A stretch of 64,000 nt of DNA. It comes from Cupriavidus taiwanensis. Lineage in GTDB: Bacteria > Pseudomonadota > Gammaproteobacteria > Burkholderiales > Burkholderiaceae. A program made the translations under genes and the position numbers. The stretch lies in the NCBI RefSeq assembly GCF_900249755.1, contig NZ_LT976853.1:3183270-3247269 (forward strand). The letters are read 5' to 3'. Shown here one piece after another: positions 21,773 through 31,487 of this stretch; position 1 is the stretch's first letter; each line of letters opens with the position of its first letter. The notes beneath the pieces are model-generated. The model ran no database searches. It was not told the DNA's origin and worked only from the letters and a program-made list of their open reading frames with translations.

Positions 21773-22275
21773 TGCGCCGCTTCACCCATCCCGCCCTGCA
21801 GACCCCCGCCGCCAAGCCGCTCAACGACTGGCTGGCCAAGGCCGGCCCGGTTTCGGGGCTGCTGCAGACGGCGCGCCAGCTGTCGGTGCTGGAAGCCGAA
21901 GTGCTGGCGCTGCTGCCCGCCGGCATGCGCGCGGGCCTGGCCGTGGCCGGCATCAAGCGCGATCCGTCCGACCCCAACGGCCAGGTGCTGCTGTTGCTGG
22001 CCGCGCATGGCGCGGCCGCGGCGCGGGTGCGGCAGATCGTGCCCACGCTGCTCGGCCGCCTGCATCAGCGCGGCTCGCCGGTCACGTCGATCCGCGTGCG
22101 GGTGCAGCCCGAGGTGCAGCGCCATTCGGATTGGGAGGTGGAGCCGGTGGCACGCCCGCGCACCAGCGGCCGCATGACGCCCACCGGGCTGGCCAATCTC
22201 GACCAGCTTGCGCGCAGCCTGCCGGATTCGCCGCTGCGTGACGCGCTCAATACGCTGCTGGCCCACCACCGCTGA
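21772..22275 (+). CDS. DUF721 / DciA-like protein
   Basis: The 167-aa protein matches my memory of the DUF721 family: LNDWLAKAGPVSGLLQTARQL at the start, then a predicted helix-strand region with LPAGMRAGLAVAGI. DciA, a member of this family, loads the replicative helicase in bacteria that lack DnaC; whether this copy does so is inference. The C-terminal part (TPTGLANLDQLARSLPDSPLRDALNTLLAHHR) is probably helical. It lies between secA and lpxC and ends at a bidirectional terminator. Confidence 0.75.
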   Translation: MRRFTHPALQTPAAKPLNDWLAKAGPVSGLLQTARQLSVLEAEVLALLPAGMRAGLAVAGIKRDPSDPNGQVLLLLAAHGAAAARVRQIVPTLLGRLHQRGSPVTSIRVRVQPEVQRHSDWEVEPVARPRTSGRMTPTGLANLDQLARSLPDSPLRDALNTLLAHHR

Positions 22276-22294
22276 GCGTCGACCCGCGCCCAAA

Positions 22295-22328
22295 ACAAAA
22301 AAGCCGACCTGCATGGGTCGGCTTTTTT
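22295..22328. terminator. Bidirectional terminator between DUF721 gene and lpxC
   Basis: AAGCCGACC/GGGTCGGCTT hairpin with a CATG-type loop, an A-run on the left and TTTTTT on the right. It can serve both convergent genes. Confidence 0.92.
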
Positions 22329-22342
22329 CCAGGCGGGCTGGC

Positions 22343-23260
22343 TCAGGCGAAGGCCGGCTGGGCCTGCGGCAGGAACGCCGCCGGGGCTTCCTCGACGCGG
22401 TCGAAGGTGACCAGCTCGTAGGCCTCCTGGTCGGCCAGCAGCGCGCGCAGCAGCTGGTTGTTCAGGCCGTGGCCGGACTTGTTGGCCACATAGGCGCCGA
22501 TCAGCGGATGGCCCACCACATACAGGTCGCCGATCGCATCGAGGATCTTGTGGCGCACGAACTCGTCGCCGTAGCGCAGTTCCTCGTTGTTCAGCATGCG
22601 GTGCTCGTCCAGCACGATCGCGTTGTCCAGGCTGCCGCCGCGCGCCAGGCCCATCTCGCGCAGGGCCTCGACCTCGTGAGCGAAGCCGAAGGTGCGGGCG
22701 CGGGCGATCTCGCGCACATAGCTGGTGTCGGCGAAGTCGATCGAGAAGGTCTGGCCGGTCTTGTCGACCGCCGGATGGCGGAAGTCGATGGTGAACGACA
22801 GCTTGAAGCCGAAGAACGGCTCGAGCCGCGCCAGCTTGTCGCCCTCGCGCACTTCCACCGGCTTCTTGACGCGGATAAAGGTCTTGGGCGCGTTCTGCTC
22901 TTCGATGCCGGCCGACTGCAGCAGGAACACGAAGGACGCCGCGCTGCCGTCCATGATCGGGATTTCCTCGGCGTCGACGTCGACATAGAGGTTGTCGATG
23001 CCCAGGCCGGCGCACGCGGACATCAGGTGCTCGACGGTGGAGACGCGCGCGCCATCCTTCTGCAGCACCGACGCCAGGCGCGTATCGCCGATGGCCGACG
23101 CGGCCACGGGAATCTCGACGGCCTCGGGCAGGTCGACGCGGGTAAAGACGATGCCGGTACCCGCCGGCGCCGGACGCAGCGTCAGCGTGACCTTGCGGCC
23201 GGAGTGCAGGCCGATGCCAACGGTCTTTACCAGGGATTTGATGGTGCGCTGTTTGAGCAT
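22343..23260 (-). CDS. lpxC: UDP-3-O-acyl-N-acetylglucosamine deacetylase
   Basis: LpxC is the zinc enzyme of the first committed step of lipid A synthesis. The 305-aa protein starts [24 protein letters not shown] and has the zinc His78 in EHLMSA, the C-terminal [15 protein letters not shown] motif with the other metal ligands, and the GHGLNNQLL catalytic loop. It follows the dcw cluster with one gene between. The 150 bp upstream are AT-rich and probably hold its promoter, but no clear hexamer pair stands out. A GAGG ribosome site precedes the ATG. Confidence 0.98.
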   Translation of the reverse strand: MLKQRTIKSLVKTVGIGLHSGRKVTLTLRPAPAGTGIVFTRVDLPEAVEIPVAASAIGDTRLASVLQKDGARVSTVEHLMSACAGLGIDNLYVDVDAEEIPIMDGSAASFVFLLQSAGIEEQNAPKTFIRVKKPVEVREGDKLARLEPFFGFKLSFTIDFRHPAVDKTGQTFSIDFADTSYVREIARARTFGFAHEVEALREMGLARGGSLDNAIVLDEHRMLNNEELRYGDEFVRHKILDAIGDLYVVGHPLIGAYVANKSGHGLNNQLLRALLADQEAYELVTFDRVEEAPAAFLPQAQPAFA

Positions 23261-23413
23261 GACAGCCTCAACAATTATTAAAATCTATCGTGTTATCTTT
23301 TTGATTAAGGGATTTTACCACCACATCCGAGGCGCTGCAGCCGGGTTTTGTTTCCGGCTGTTAACACTCCCTTCACAAGTTACGTATTATCCACGTTTAC
23401 CCGGATGACTGTG

Positions 23414-23920
23414 TCAGCCACGCAACGCCGCCAGCACGGCCTCGGCGCTGCTGACGCGGAATTCGCCCGGCGCCTCGACGTCGAGCCGGGTCACCACGCC
23501 ATCGTCAATCACCATGGCGAAACGTTTGGCGCGCACGCCCATGCCGCGCGCGCTCAGGTCCTGGTCCAGGCCCAGCGCGCGGATCCATTCGGCGCTGCCG
23601 TCGGCCATCATGCGCACCTTGCCGGACACCTGCTGCTCGCGCCCCCACGCGCCCATCACGAACGCATCGTTGACCGAGACGCACCAGACCTCGTCCACGC
23701 ACGCGTCGCGCAGCGCCGCGGCGTGCTGCACGAAGCCCGGCACATGCCTGGCCGAACACGTCGGCGTGAACGCGCCGGGCAGCCCGAACACCACGATCTT
23801 GCGGCCGCGGACCAGGTCCGCCACCTTGAAGGCATTGGGGCCGAGCGCGCAGCCGTTGCTTTCGGTCTCGAAGAATTCCTGCAGCGTGGCGTCCGGGACG
23901 CGGGAACCGACAGTGATCAT
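23414..23920 (-). CDS. Peroxiredoxin (Prx5 type)
   Basis: This thiol peroxidase reduces hydrogen or organic peroxides. The 168-aa protein has the Prx5 active site GLPGAFTPTCSARHVPGF with peroxidatic Cys55. Cys74 and Cys80 (approximate) are candidate resolving residues. The VPDATLQEFF start and the RFAMVIDDGVV near the C-terminus are typical. It sits between ftsZ and lpxC, as in related beta-proteobacteria. The electron donor (glutaredoxin or thioredoxin) is unknown. Confidence 0.93.
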   Translation of the reverse strand: MITVGSRVPDATLQEFFETESNGCALGPNAFKVADLVRGRKIVVFGLPGAFTPTCSARHVPGFVQHAAALRDACVDEVWCVSVNDAFVMGAWGREQQVSGKVRMMADGSAEWIRALGLDQDLSARGMGVRAKRFAMVIDDGVVTRLDVEAPGEFRVSSAEAVLAALRG

Positions 23921-24439
23921 GGCTTTCTGTTTTCCTTGGGTGTCTGAACGGGTCTATGAAGGATAGGACGGATGCGGGGCCCATGGTGGCGCACTGCCGT
24001 GGCGCGCTGCCGCAGGGCAACCTAACGATCATAGGCGCCCCGCCTGCGCTGCCAAAGCCGGATCACATCCGGTGACATTCGGACGGATTCCGATACACCT
24101 TGCGACGCGGGCGTCCGGCGAAACCATGCTACGGGCTCGCGCCAGCGCAACTTACAAAGACGTCCGCGCGACGCACCTTTTGGGTGCGCCGCGCGGACGG
24201 CGATACATCCCGACCGGGAAGGCGGGAAACCAGTCCGGGGAGGCGGCCAGCGGCACGCCCGACCCGGCGACGGGATGCGGGTGAAGCCAGTCCGGCGCAG
24301 GCGCGGCGCCGCCAGCAGCCCGGCGGTTCACGTCAGTCCATGCAAGGCACGCGCGGATGGGGAGCGCACGTGTATCGCGACCAGGCGACGCGTTCCGTCA
24401 GGCGGCCGGTGGAGGCACCGATGCCGCGCCAGGCAGGCT
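23921..24439. other. 519-bp spacer between peroxiredoxin gene and ftsZ
   Basis: It contains the strong hairpin at 24161-24199. Open frames crossing it have no recognisable product. The promoter of the peroxiredoxin gene should lie near 23930-24050, but I see no good hexamer pair. Confidence 0.5.
24161..24199 (-). terminator. Large hairpin 240 nt downstream of ftsZ
   Basis: CGTCCGCGCG (24161-24170) pairs with CGCGCGGACG (24190-24199), and inside it CGCACC pairs with GGTGCG around a TTTTG loop, broken by one A-C mismatch. On the minus strand the hairpin is followed by TCTTTGT, a weak T-run. It is a plausible end of the dcw transcript. Confidence 0.6.
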
Positions 24440-25636
24440 TCAGTCTGCCTGCTTGCGCAGGAAGGCCGGGATGTCGTACGTATCCACACCCTTTTCCTGC
24501 AGCGCCGCCACGTGGGCCGATGCCGACTCACGCGAGCTGCGCCACACCGCCGGCGTATCCAGGTTGCTGTAGTCCGGCGAGCTGTGCGTGGCCGCGGCGG
24601 CGCTCATGTTGGCCATCATCTGCACCGGCATGTTGTCGGTGCCGGTCTTGAGCAGCGTCATCGGCTGTTGCTTCTTGGCCGAGCGGCCCAGGCCGGTCGC
24701 GACCACGGTCACGCGCAGCGCATCGCTCATCGAGTCGTCGTACACCGTACCGAAGATCACGGTCGCATCTTCCGCGGCATAGCTGCGGATGGTGTTCATG
24801 ACTTCCTTGGTTTCCGACAGCTTCAGCGAACGGCTGGCGGTGATGTTGACCAGCACGCCGCGCGCGCCGGACAGGTCAACGCCTTCCAGCAGCGGGCTGG
24901 CCACGGCCTGCTCGGCCGCCAGGCGGGCGCGGTCCACGCCCGACACGGTGGCCGTTCCCATCATGGCCTTGCCCTGCTCGCCCATCACCGTCTTCACGTC
25001 TTCGAAGTCGACGTTGACCAGGCCGTCAACGTTGATGATCTCGGCAATGCCGGCCACCGCGTTGTGCAGCACGTCGTCGGCGCACTGGAAGCACTTGTCC
25101 ATCTCGGCGTCGTCGCCCATCACTTCGAACAGCTTTTCGTTGAGCACCACGATCAGCGAGTCGACGCTCGATTCCAGCTCGCTGGAACCGTGCTCGGCCA
25201 CCTTGGCGCGGCGCGCGCCTTCGAAGTCGAACGGCTTGCTGACCACGCCCACGGTCAGGATGCCCATCTCCTTGGCCACCTGCGCGACGATCGGCGCGGC
25301 GCCCGTGCCGGTGCCGCCGCCCATGCCGGCAGTGATGAAGACCATGTGCGCGCCGCGCAGTGCGTCGGCAATCTGATCACGGGCCGATTCGGCGCAGTTG
25401 CGGCCGACTTCCGGCTTGGCGCCGGCGCCCAGGCCCGTATTGCCAAGTTGCAGCACGCGCGAAGCGCTCGAACGCTTGAGCGCCTGGGCGTCGGTGTTCA
25501 TGCAGATGAATTCGACGCCTTGCACGCCGCGGCTGATCATGTGCTGCACGGCATTGCCGCCCGCGCCGCCCACGCCGACCACCTTGATGATGGTGCCGTC
25601 CTGCACTTCCGTTTCGATCATGTCAAAGTCCATCAC
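24440..25636 (-). CDS. ftsZ: Cell division protein FtsZ
   Basis: This tubulin-like GTPase forms the Z-ring. The 398-aa protein has the N-terminal IKVVGVGGAGGNAV, the tubulin signature GGGTGTGAAP and the T7-loop region NVDFEDVKTVM. A variable linker leads to the conserved C-terminal peptide (DIPAFLRKQ), which binds FtsA and ZipA. It is the last gene of the dcw cluster and is preceded by an AT-rich 177-bp spacer after ftsA. Confidence 0.99.
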   Translation of the reverse strand: MMDFDMIETEVQDGTIIKVVGVGGAGGNAVQHMISRGVQGVEFICMNTDAQALKRSSASRVLQLGNTGLGAGAKPEVGRNCAESARDQIADALRGAHMVFITAGMGGGTGTGAAPIVAQVAKEMGILTVGVVSKPFDFEGARRAKVAEHGSSELESSVDSLIVVLNEKLFEVMGDDAEMDKCFQCADDVLHNAVAGIAEIINVDGLVNVDFEDVKTVMGEQGKAMMGTATVSGVDRARLAAEQAVASPLLEGVDLSGARGVLVNITASRSLKLSETKEVMNTIRSYAAEDATVIFGTVYDDSMSDALRVTVVATGLGRSAKKQQPMTLLKTGTDNMPVQMMANMSAAAATHSSPDYSNLDTPAVWRSSRESASAHVAALQEKGVDTYDIPAFLRKQAD

Positions 25637-25689
25637 TGCCTCCGAGAAAAATCAGTCCCCAGACGATGCGGCCTCCCCGCCGCAACCCC

Positions 25690-25710
25690 TGGTTTCTGAA
25701 CAAGAAACCA
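25690..25710. other. Inverted repeat in the AT-rich ftsA-ftsZ spacer
   Basis: TGGTTTC (25690-25696) and GAAACCA (25704-25710) flank a 7-nt loop next to an A-run (T-run on the ftsZ sense strand, upstream of the hairpin). In the sense direction the T-run precedes the hairpin, so it is not a terminator; it may be a regulatory or RNA-structure element in the ftsZ leader. Confidence 0.4.
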
Positions 25711-25813
25711 AAAAAAGAAAACCTGAAAACCCTTACGTGGCACGCAAGCCTGTCCGGTAGACCGTCCTGCCTGCGCACCGTTGCAGCGCCAGCGCGTCAA
25801 ATCCGCGCGCGGC

Positions 25814-27046
25814 TCAGAAATTGCCAACGAACCATTCCTTCATGCGGGTCCACACCTGCTTGACCGACCCGCTCTGCACCGCCACCTTGCGCCCGCGCAT
25901 GCGTTGCACGCGGCCTTCCAGCAGCAGGCCCATCACCGTCGCGTAGCGCGGGCTCTTCACCACCTCGTGCAGGTTGCCGCGATACTCGGGCACGCCGACG
26001 CGCACGGGCTTGAGGAAGATGTCCTCGCCCAGCTCGACCATGCCCGGCATCATCGCGGTCCCACCGGTGATGACCACGCCCGACGACAACAGTTCTTCAT
26101 ATCCGGATTCGCGCACCACCTGGTGCACCAGCGAGTACAGCTCTTCGATGCGCGGCTCGATCACCGCGGCCAGCGCCTGGCGGCTGAGCGTGCGCGTGCC
26201 GCGGTCGCCCACGCCCGGCACCTCGATCATGTCGTCCGGGTCGGCAATCGCCTGCTTGGCGATGCCGTACTGGATCTTGATGTCCTCGGCGTCGGGCGTC
26301 GGCGTGCGCAGCGCCATCGCGATGTCGTTGGTGATCTGGTCGCCGGCGATGGGGATCACGGCCGTATGGCGGATCGCGCCTTCGCTGAAGATGGCGATGT
26401 CGGTGGTGCCGCCGCCGATGTCGACCAGCACCACGCCCAGTTCCTTCTCGTCCTCGGTCAGCACCGCCAGGCTGGAAGCCAGCGGCTGCAGGATCAGGTC
26501 GTGCACTTCCAGGCCGCAGCGGCGCACGCACTTGACGATGTTCTGCGCCGCGCTGACCGCGCCGGTGACGATATGCACCTTCACTTCCAGGCGGATGCCG
26601 CTCATGCCGATGGGCTCGCGCACGTCTTCCTGGCCGTCGATGATGAATTCCTGCGTCAGGATGTGCAGGATCTGCTGGTCGGTCGGGATATTGACCGCCT
26701 TGGCGGTCTCGATCACGCGCGCCACGTCGGTCTGCGTGACCTCCTTGTCCTTGATCGCCACCATGCCGCTGGAATTGAAGCTGCGGATGTGGCTGCCGGC
26801 AATGCCGGTGAAGACCTCCGAAATCTTGCAGTCGGCCATCAGCTCGGCCTCTTCCAGCGCCTTCTGGATCGACTGCACGGTGGCCTCGATATTGACCACG
26901 ACCCCTTTCTTCAGACCCTTGGACTCGGACTGGCCCATCCCGATCACCTCGTAGCTGCCGTCGGGGCGCAGCTCCGCCACCACGGCCGCCACCTTAGAGG
27001 TGCCGATATCGAGACCGACCAACAGGTCCTTGTATTCCTTGCTCAT
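25814..27046 (-). CDS. ftsA: Cell division protein FtsA
   Basis: This actin-like ATPase tethers FtsZ to the membrane. The 410-aa protein has LLVGLDIGTSKVAAVVAEL at the start, the phosphate-2 motif VLVDIGGGTTDIAIF and VVITGGTAMMPG near the end. The C-terminus WTRMKEWFVGNF forms the amphipathic membrane-binding helix. It overlaps ftsQ by 4 nt (ATGA). Confidence 0.98.
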   Translation of the reverse strand: MSKEYKDLLVGLDIGTSKVAAVVAELRPDGSYEVIGMGQSESKGLKKGVVVNIEATVQSIQKALEEAELMADCKISEVFTGIAGSHIRSFNSSGMVAIKDKEVTQTDVARVIETAKAVNIPTDQQILHILTQEFIIDGQEDVREPIGMSGIRLEVKVHIVTGAVSAAQNIVKCVRRCGLEVHDLILQPLASSLAVLTEDEKELGVVLVDIGGGTTDIAIFSEGAIRHTAVIPIAGDQITNDIAMALRTPTPDAEDIKIQYGIAKQAIADPDDMIEVPGVGDRGTRTLSRQALAAVIEPRIEELYSLVHQVVRESGYEELLSSGVVITGGTAMMPGMVELGEDIFLKPVRVGVPEYRGNLHEVVKSPRYATVMGLLLEGRVQRMRGRKVAVQSGSVKQVWTRMKEWFVGNF

Positions 27047-27969
27047 CGGGTTTTCTCCGCGTTCTTGCTCTTCAGTCGCGTCGGATTGTTGTTGGAAGTA
27101 CCTGAAACCGCTGCGGCCGCCCCTGGCCTGGCCGCATTCGCGGCCTTGGCCCTGGCCGCTCTTTCAGCCTTTTCGGCCCGCACTGCCGCCGCGATCTGCG
27201 CCTCGGTCAGGAAGCGCGCGTTGGCGGCGCGGATGGCAAAGCCGTTGGGATAGCGCAGGTCGGCATACTCGATCTGGCTGCCCCATTGCTGCGTGACCTG
27301 CGGCCAGGCCGCGACGAAGCGGCGCACGCGCTGGTCCATCGCGGTGCGGTCCTCGTCGTTCTGCTCGCGGCCCAGCTCGACCTCCATGCCGTTGGACAGG
27401 CGCGCGCGCCAGGCATAGCGCCCGGACAGCGCCACCGCCAGCGGCTCGGCCTTGAGCGGCTTGAACCACTGGCGCATGACCTCGAGCTTTTCGATCACGT
27501 CGCCTTCGCTGTCGGGCGGTCCGTCCAGCGCCAGCAGCTGCGCGTCTTCTTCCGCCTCGGCGGTGTTGGCGACAAAGATCTCGCCATAGGTATTGATCAG
27601 CCGCCCGCTGTCGGGCGCGCCCCAGGTGCCCAGCGCCTCGTGCTCCTCGACCTCGACCGCCAGCCCGTTGGGCCATTCGCGCCGCACGCTGGCGCGCCGC
27701 ACCCACGGCACCGATTCGAAGGCCTGGCGCGCCGCGTTCAGGTCCAGCGTGAAGAAGTTGCCGGTCAGCTTGCCCAGCGCGCTGGCGCGCACGCTGGGCG
27801 CGTTCACGTGGCGCAGCGCGCCGCCGTCGATCGGCCCGATCTCCACGTGCGTGATGGCGAACACCGGCCGCTGCGCCAGCCACAGCAGGCCCGCCGCGAG
27901 CGCCATCAGCGCCACCACCGCATACAGCGTGGAGGCGATCAGGTTGAGCAGGCGTGCGTTATGCCACAT
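27043..27969 (-). CDS. ftsQ: Cell division protein FtsQ
   Basis: FtsQ is a bitopic protein that links early and late divisome proteins. The 308-aa product has a short cytoplasmic start, one span at about residues 10-30 (LYAVVALMALAAGLLWLA), a POTRA domain (ITHVEIGPIDGG...VNAPSVRASALGKLTGNFFTLD) and the FtsQ beta domain. The C-terminus carries a long Ala/Lys-rich, low-complexity tail from about residue 265, longer than in E. coli. It overlaps ftsA by 4 nt. Confidence 0.95.
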   Translation of the reverse strand: MWHNARLLNLIASTLYAVVALMALAAGLLWLAQRPVFAITHVEIGPIDGGALRHVNAPSVRASALGKLTGNFFTLDLNAARQAFESVPWVRRASVRREWPNGLAVEVEEHEALGTWGAPDSGRLINTYGEIFVANTAEAEEDAQLLALDGPPDSEGDVIEKLEVMRQWFKPLKAEPLAVALSGRYAWRARLSNGMEVELGREQNDEDRTAMDQRVRRFVAAWPQVTQQWGSQIEYADLRYPNGFAIRAANARFLTEAQIAAAVRAEKAERAARAKAANAARPGAAAAVSGTSNNNPTRLKSKNAEKTR

Positions 27970-27996
27970 GGTCCGGTGCGGTCCTGTCGGGTGGGG

Positions 27997-28980
27997 TTAT
28001 TCGGGTTTCCAATGTTCGTTGGGATGCAGGTCCAGCGTGGCGGCGGCAACTACCTGCAGCACGAAGTCCTCGTAGCTGATGCCGACCGCGCGCGCCGCCA
28101 TCGGCACCAGCGAATGGCCGGTCATGCCGGGCGAGGTATTCATCTCGAGCAGGAACGGGGTGCCGTCGGCGCGCAGCATCACGTCGGCGCGCGCCCAGCC
28201 GCGGCAGCCCAGCACGCGGTAGGCCTGCACCGCCAGCGCCTGGACTTCGCGTTCGACTTCGGCATCCAGGCCCGACGGGCACAAGTACTGGGTATCGTCA
28301 GTAAAGTACTTGTTTTGATAGTCGTAGTTGGCCTCGGGCGCGACGATGCGGATCACCGGCAGCGCTTCGGCGGTGTCGCCCTCGCCCACCACCGGGCAGG
28401 TCAGCTCGGCGCCGTCGATAAAGGTCTCGGCGATGACGTCGTTGTCCAGCGCCGCGGCCTTGTCGAAGGCGGCGCGCATCTGGTCGGCCGCGGTGACCTT
28501 GGTCAGGCCGATCGACGACCCCTCGCGCGCCGGCTTGACGATCAGCGGCAGGCCCAGGTCGGCCGCCACCGCGTCGAAGTCGGTCTCCGCATGCAGCATG
28601 GCGAAGCGCGGCGTGGCCAGGCCGTGCGTCATCCACAGGCGCTTGGTGGCCTGCTTGTCCATGGCCAGCGCCGACGCCAGCACGCCGCTGCCGGTGTACG
28701 GCACGCCGAGCTGCTCGAGCAGGCCCTGGATGGTGCCGTCCTCGCCGTAGCGGCCATGCAGCGCAATGAAGACGCGGTCGAAGCCGGCCGCGGCCAGCTC
28801 GGCCACGCCCTGCAGGCCCGGGTCGAAGCCGTGCGCGTCGACGCCGCGCGACTGCAGCGCGGCCAGCACGCCATTGCCGGACATCAGCGAGATCTCGCGC
28901 TCGGCCGAGCGCCCGCCCAGCAGCACGCCGACCTTGCCCAGCGATTTGGGATCGATATTGGGATGGGCGACGAAGCTCAT
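27997..28980 (-). CDS. ddlB: D-alanine-D-alanine ligase
   Basis: This ATP-grasp enzyme makes the D-Ala-D-Ala dipeptide for peptidoglycan. The 327-aa protein has [36 protein letters not shown], the PAREGSSIG loop and the C-terminal [15 protein letters not shown] metal-binding segment. It overlaps murC by 4 nt and precedes ftsQ, as in E. coli. Confidence 0.98.
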   Translation of the reverse strand: MSFVAHPNIDPKSLGKVGVLLGGRSAEREISLMSGNGVLAALQSRGVDAHGFDPGLQGVAELAAAGFDRVFIALHGRYGEDGTIQGLLEQLGVPYTGSGVLASALAMDKQATKRLWMTHGLATPRFAMLHAETDFDAVAADLGLPLIVKPAREGSSIGLTKVTAADQMRAAFDKAAALDNDVIAETFIDGAELTCPVVGEGDTAEALPVIRIVAPEANYDYQNKYFTDDTQYLCPSGLDAEVEREVQALAVQAYRVLGCRGWARADVMLRADGTPFLLEMNTSPGMTGHSLVPMAARAVGISYEDFVLQVVAAATLDLHPNEHWKPE

Positions 28981-30395
28981 TGCTGGCCTCCTGCTTGCTG
29001 GTGCGACACCAGTTGCCCCGGCACGCCGCCGATCGAGCCCGCGCCCATGGTCACGACCACATCGCCGGGCCGTACGGCATTCAGGATGGCCTGCGGCATC
29101 TCTTCCATCTGCTCCACGAAAACAGGTTCGACCTTGCCGGCCACGCGCAGCGCGCGGGTCAGCGCACGGCCGTCGGCGGCCACGATCGGGGCCTCGCCGG
29201 CGGCGTAGACCTCGGCCAGCAGCAGGGCATCGACCGTGCCCAGCACCTTGATGAAGTCTTCAAAGCAGTCCCGTGTGCGGGTGAAGCGGTGCGGCTGGAA
29301 CGCCAGCACCAGGCGGCGGCCCGGGAACGCGCCGCGCGCGGCGGCCAGCGTCGCGGCCATTTCCACCGGGTGGTGGCCGTAGTCGTCGACCAGCGTGAAG
29401 GTGCCGGCGCCGTCGGGCGTGGCCACTTCGCCGTAGCGCTGGAAGCGGCGGCCGACGCCGTGGAATTCGCGCAGCGCCTTGACGATGGCGGCGTCGGGCA
29501 CTTCCAGCTCGGTGGCGATGGCGATCGCCGCCAGCGCGTTCTGCACGTTGTGCAGGCCGGGCAGGTTCAGCACGATCTCCAGCGGCGGCTCGGCATGGCC
29601 GTTGAGCTGGCGCAGCACGGTGAAGTGCATCTGGCCGTCGACCGCGCGTGCATCGACGGCGCGGATCTGCGCGTCTTCGGCAAAGCCGTAGCGCACCACC
29701 GGCTTGGACACGAACGGCAGGATCTCGCGCACGTTGGGGTCGTCCACGCACAGCACCGCGATGCCGTAGAACGGCAGCCGCTGGGTGAATTCGATGAACG
29801 CCTGCTTGAGCCGGGCAAAGTCGTGCCCGTAGGTGTCCATGTGGTCGGCATCGATATTGGTGATGACCTCGATGACCGGGAACAGGTTCAGGAACGAGGC
29901 ATCCGATTCGTCGGCCTCGGCCACGATGAAATCGCCGGTGCCCAGGCGCGCATTGGCGCCGGCCGAGTTGAGCCGGCCGCCGATGACGAAGGTCGGATCG
30001 AGCCCGCCTTCGGCCAGCACCGACGCCACCAGGCTGGTGGTGGTGGTCTTGCCGTGGGTGCCGGCAATGGCCACGCCCTGCTTCAGGCGCATCAGCTCGG
30101 CCAGCATCACCGCGCGCGGCACCACCGGGATGCGCTGGCTGCGCGCGGCCAGCACTTCGGGGTTGTCGCCGCTGACCGCGGTCGACACCACCACCGCGTT
30201 GGCGCCGCTCACGTTGGCGGCGTCATGGCCGTGCATGACGGTGGCGCCCAGCGAGGCCAGGCGCCGCGTCGCGGCATTGTTGCCCACGTCGGAGCCCGAG
30301 ACCTTGTATCCCAGGTTCAGCAGGACCTCGGCGATGCCGCTCATGCCGGCGCCGCCGATGCCCACGAAGTGGATGTTCTTGACGATATGCTTCAT
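28977..30395 (-). CDS. murC: UDP-N-acetylmuramate-L-alanine ligase
   Basis: MurC adds the first amino acid (L-Ala) to UDP-MurNAc. The 472-aa protein has the N-terminal Rossmann motif [17 protein letters not shown], the Mur ligase P-loop [10 protein letters not shown] near residue 113, and the C-terminal [10 protein letters not shown] motif specific to MurC. It overlaps ddlB by 4 nt and follows murG after 21 nt. Confidence 0.98.
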   Translation of the reverse strand: MKHIVKNIHFVGIGGAGMSGIAEVLLNLGYKVSGSDVGNNAATRRLASLGATVMHGHDAANVSGANAVVVSTAVSGDNPEVLAARSQRIPVVPRAVMLAELMRLKQGVAIAGTHGKTTTTSLVASVLAEGGLDPTFVIGGRLNSAGANARLGTGDFIVAEADESDASFLNLFPVIEVITNIDADHMDTYGHDFARLKQAFIEFTQRLPFYGIAVLCVDDPNVREILPFVSKPVVRYGFAEDAQIRAVDARAVDGQMHFTVLRQLNGHAEPPLEIVLNLPGLHNVQNALAAIAIATELEVPDAAIVKALREFHGVGRRFQRYGEVATPDGAGTFTLVDDYGHHPVEMAATLAAARGAFPGRRLVLAFQPHRFTRTRDCFEDFIKVLGTVDALLLAEVYAAGEAPIVAADGRALTRALRVAGKVEPVFVEQMEEMPQAILNAVRPGDVVVTMGAGSIGGVPGQLVSHQQAGGQQ

Positions 30396-30416
30396 TGGAT
30401 TGCTGCTTCGCTCACT

Positions 30417-31487
30417 TCAGTCCCTGGCCAGCTGGCTGCATACCTCGGCGACGCGCCGGGTTGCCTCAGGCTTGGCCAGTCCGCGCGCCAGGCGCGCCAT
30501 GTCTTTCAGCTGCGGCCGGGTCAGGCTGGCGATGGTCTGCGCCAGGCCTGCGGCCGTCAGGTCTTTTTGCTGCATCAGCAGGGCCGCGCCCTGCCTGGAC
30601 AAGAATTCCGCGTTGGTGGTCTGGTGGTCGTCCACCGCATGCGGGAACGGCACGAACAGCGCCGCCACGCCCGCCGCCGCCACTTCCGACACCGTCATCG
30701 CGCCGGCGCGGCAGATCACCAGGTCCGCGTCGGCGTAAGCGCGCGCCATGTCGTCGATGAACGGCAGCGCCTGCGCGCTCACCTGCGCCGCGGCGTAATT
30801 GGCGCGCAGCGTGTCGATCTGCTTCGCGCCGGCCTGGTGCGTGACCACCGGGCGCTCGCCCTCGGGCAACTGCGCGATGGCCTTGGGCACTACCTCGTTC
30901 AGCGCCGCGGCGCCCAGGCTGCCGCCCACCACCAGGATGCGCAGCGGGCCGCTGCGCTGGTCGTAGCGCGCCTCGGGCGCGTCCAGCTGCGCCAGTTCCT
31001 CGCGCACCGGGTTGCCGGTCCATTCGCCGCCGGGCAGCGTGTCCGGGAACGCGCACAGCACGCGATCGGCCACCCTGGCCAGCACCTTGTTGGCCAGCCC
31101 GGCGATCGAGTTCTGCTCGTGCAGCACCAGCGGCCGCCCCAGCAGCGACGCCATCATCCCGGCCGGGAAGGTGATATAGCCGCCCATGCCCAGCACCACG
31201 CTCGGACGCACGCGGCGCAGCGCGGCCACGCTCTGCCAGAACGCGCGCAGCAGGTTCAGCGGCAGCAGGAACTTGGTCACCAGCCCCTTGCCGCGCAGCC
31301 CGCCGAACTGGATGAACTCCATCGGGATGTCGTGCTTCGGCACCAGCGTGGCTTCCATGCCGGTGCGGTTGCCCAGCCACACCACTTTCCAGCCTTGCTC
31401 GCGCAGCGCGTGCGCGACCGCCAGCCCCGGGAACACGTGTCCCCCGGTGCCGCCGGCCATCACGAGCAAGGTGCGTGGCTGCGTCAT
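30417..31487 (-). CDS. murG: Lipid II synthase, GlcNAc transferase
   Basis: MurG transfers GlcNAc to lipid I at the cytoplasmic face of the inner membrane. The 356-aa protein has the G-loop [16 protein letters not shown] near residues 10-25, a second G-loop [15 protein letters not shown] and the donor-site [11 protein letters not shown] with the following [14 protein letters not shown]. It overlaps ftsW by 4 nt. Confidence 0.98.
   Translation of the reverse strand: MTQPRTLLVMAGGTGGHVFPGLAVAHALREQGWKVVWLGNRTGMEATLVPKHDIPMEFIQFGGLRGKGLVTKFLLPLNLLRAFWQSVAALRRVRPSVVLGMGGYITFPAGMMASLLGRPLVLHEQNSIAGLANKVLARVADRVLCAFPDTLPGGEWTGNPVREELAQLDAPEARYDQRSGPLRILVVGGSLGAAALNEVVPKAIAQLPEGERPVVTHQAGAKQIDTLRANYAAAQVSAQALPFIDDMARAYADADLVICRAGAMTVSEVAAAGVAALFVPFPHAVDDHQTTNAEFLSRQGAALLMQQKDLTAAGLAQTIASLTRPQLKDMARLARGLAKPEATRRVAEVCSQLARD

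Noticed and set aside
24100..24651. Plus-strand frames entering the ftsZ 3' region
   Set aside because: Arg/Pro-rich translations, partly antisense to ftsZ; no coding signal.
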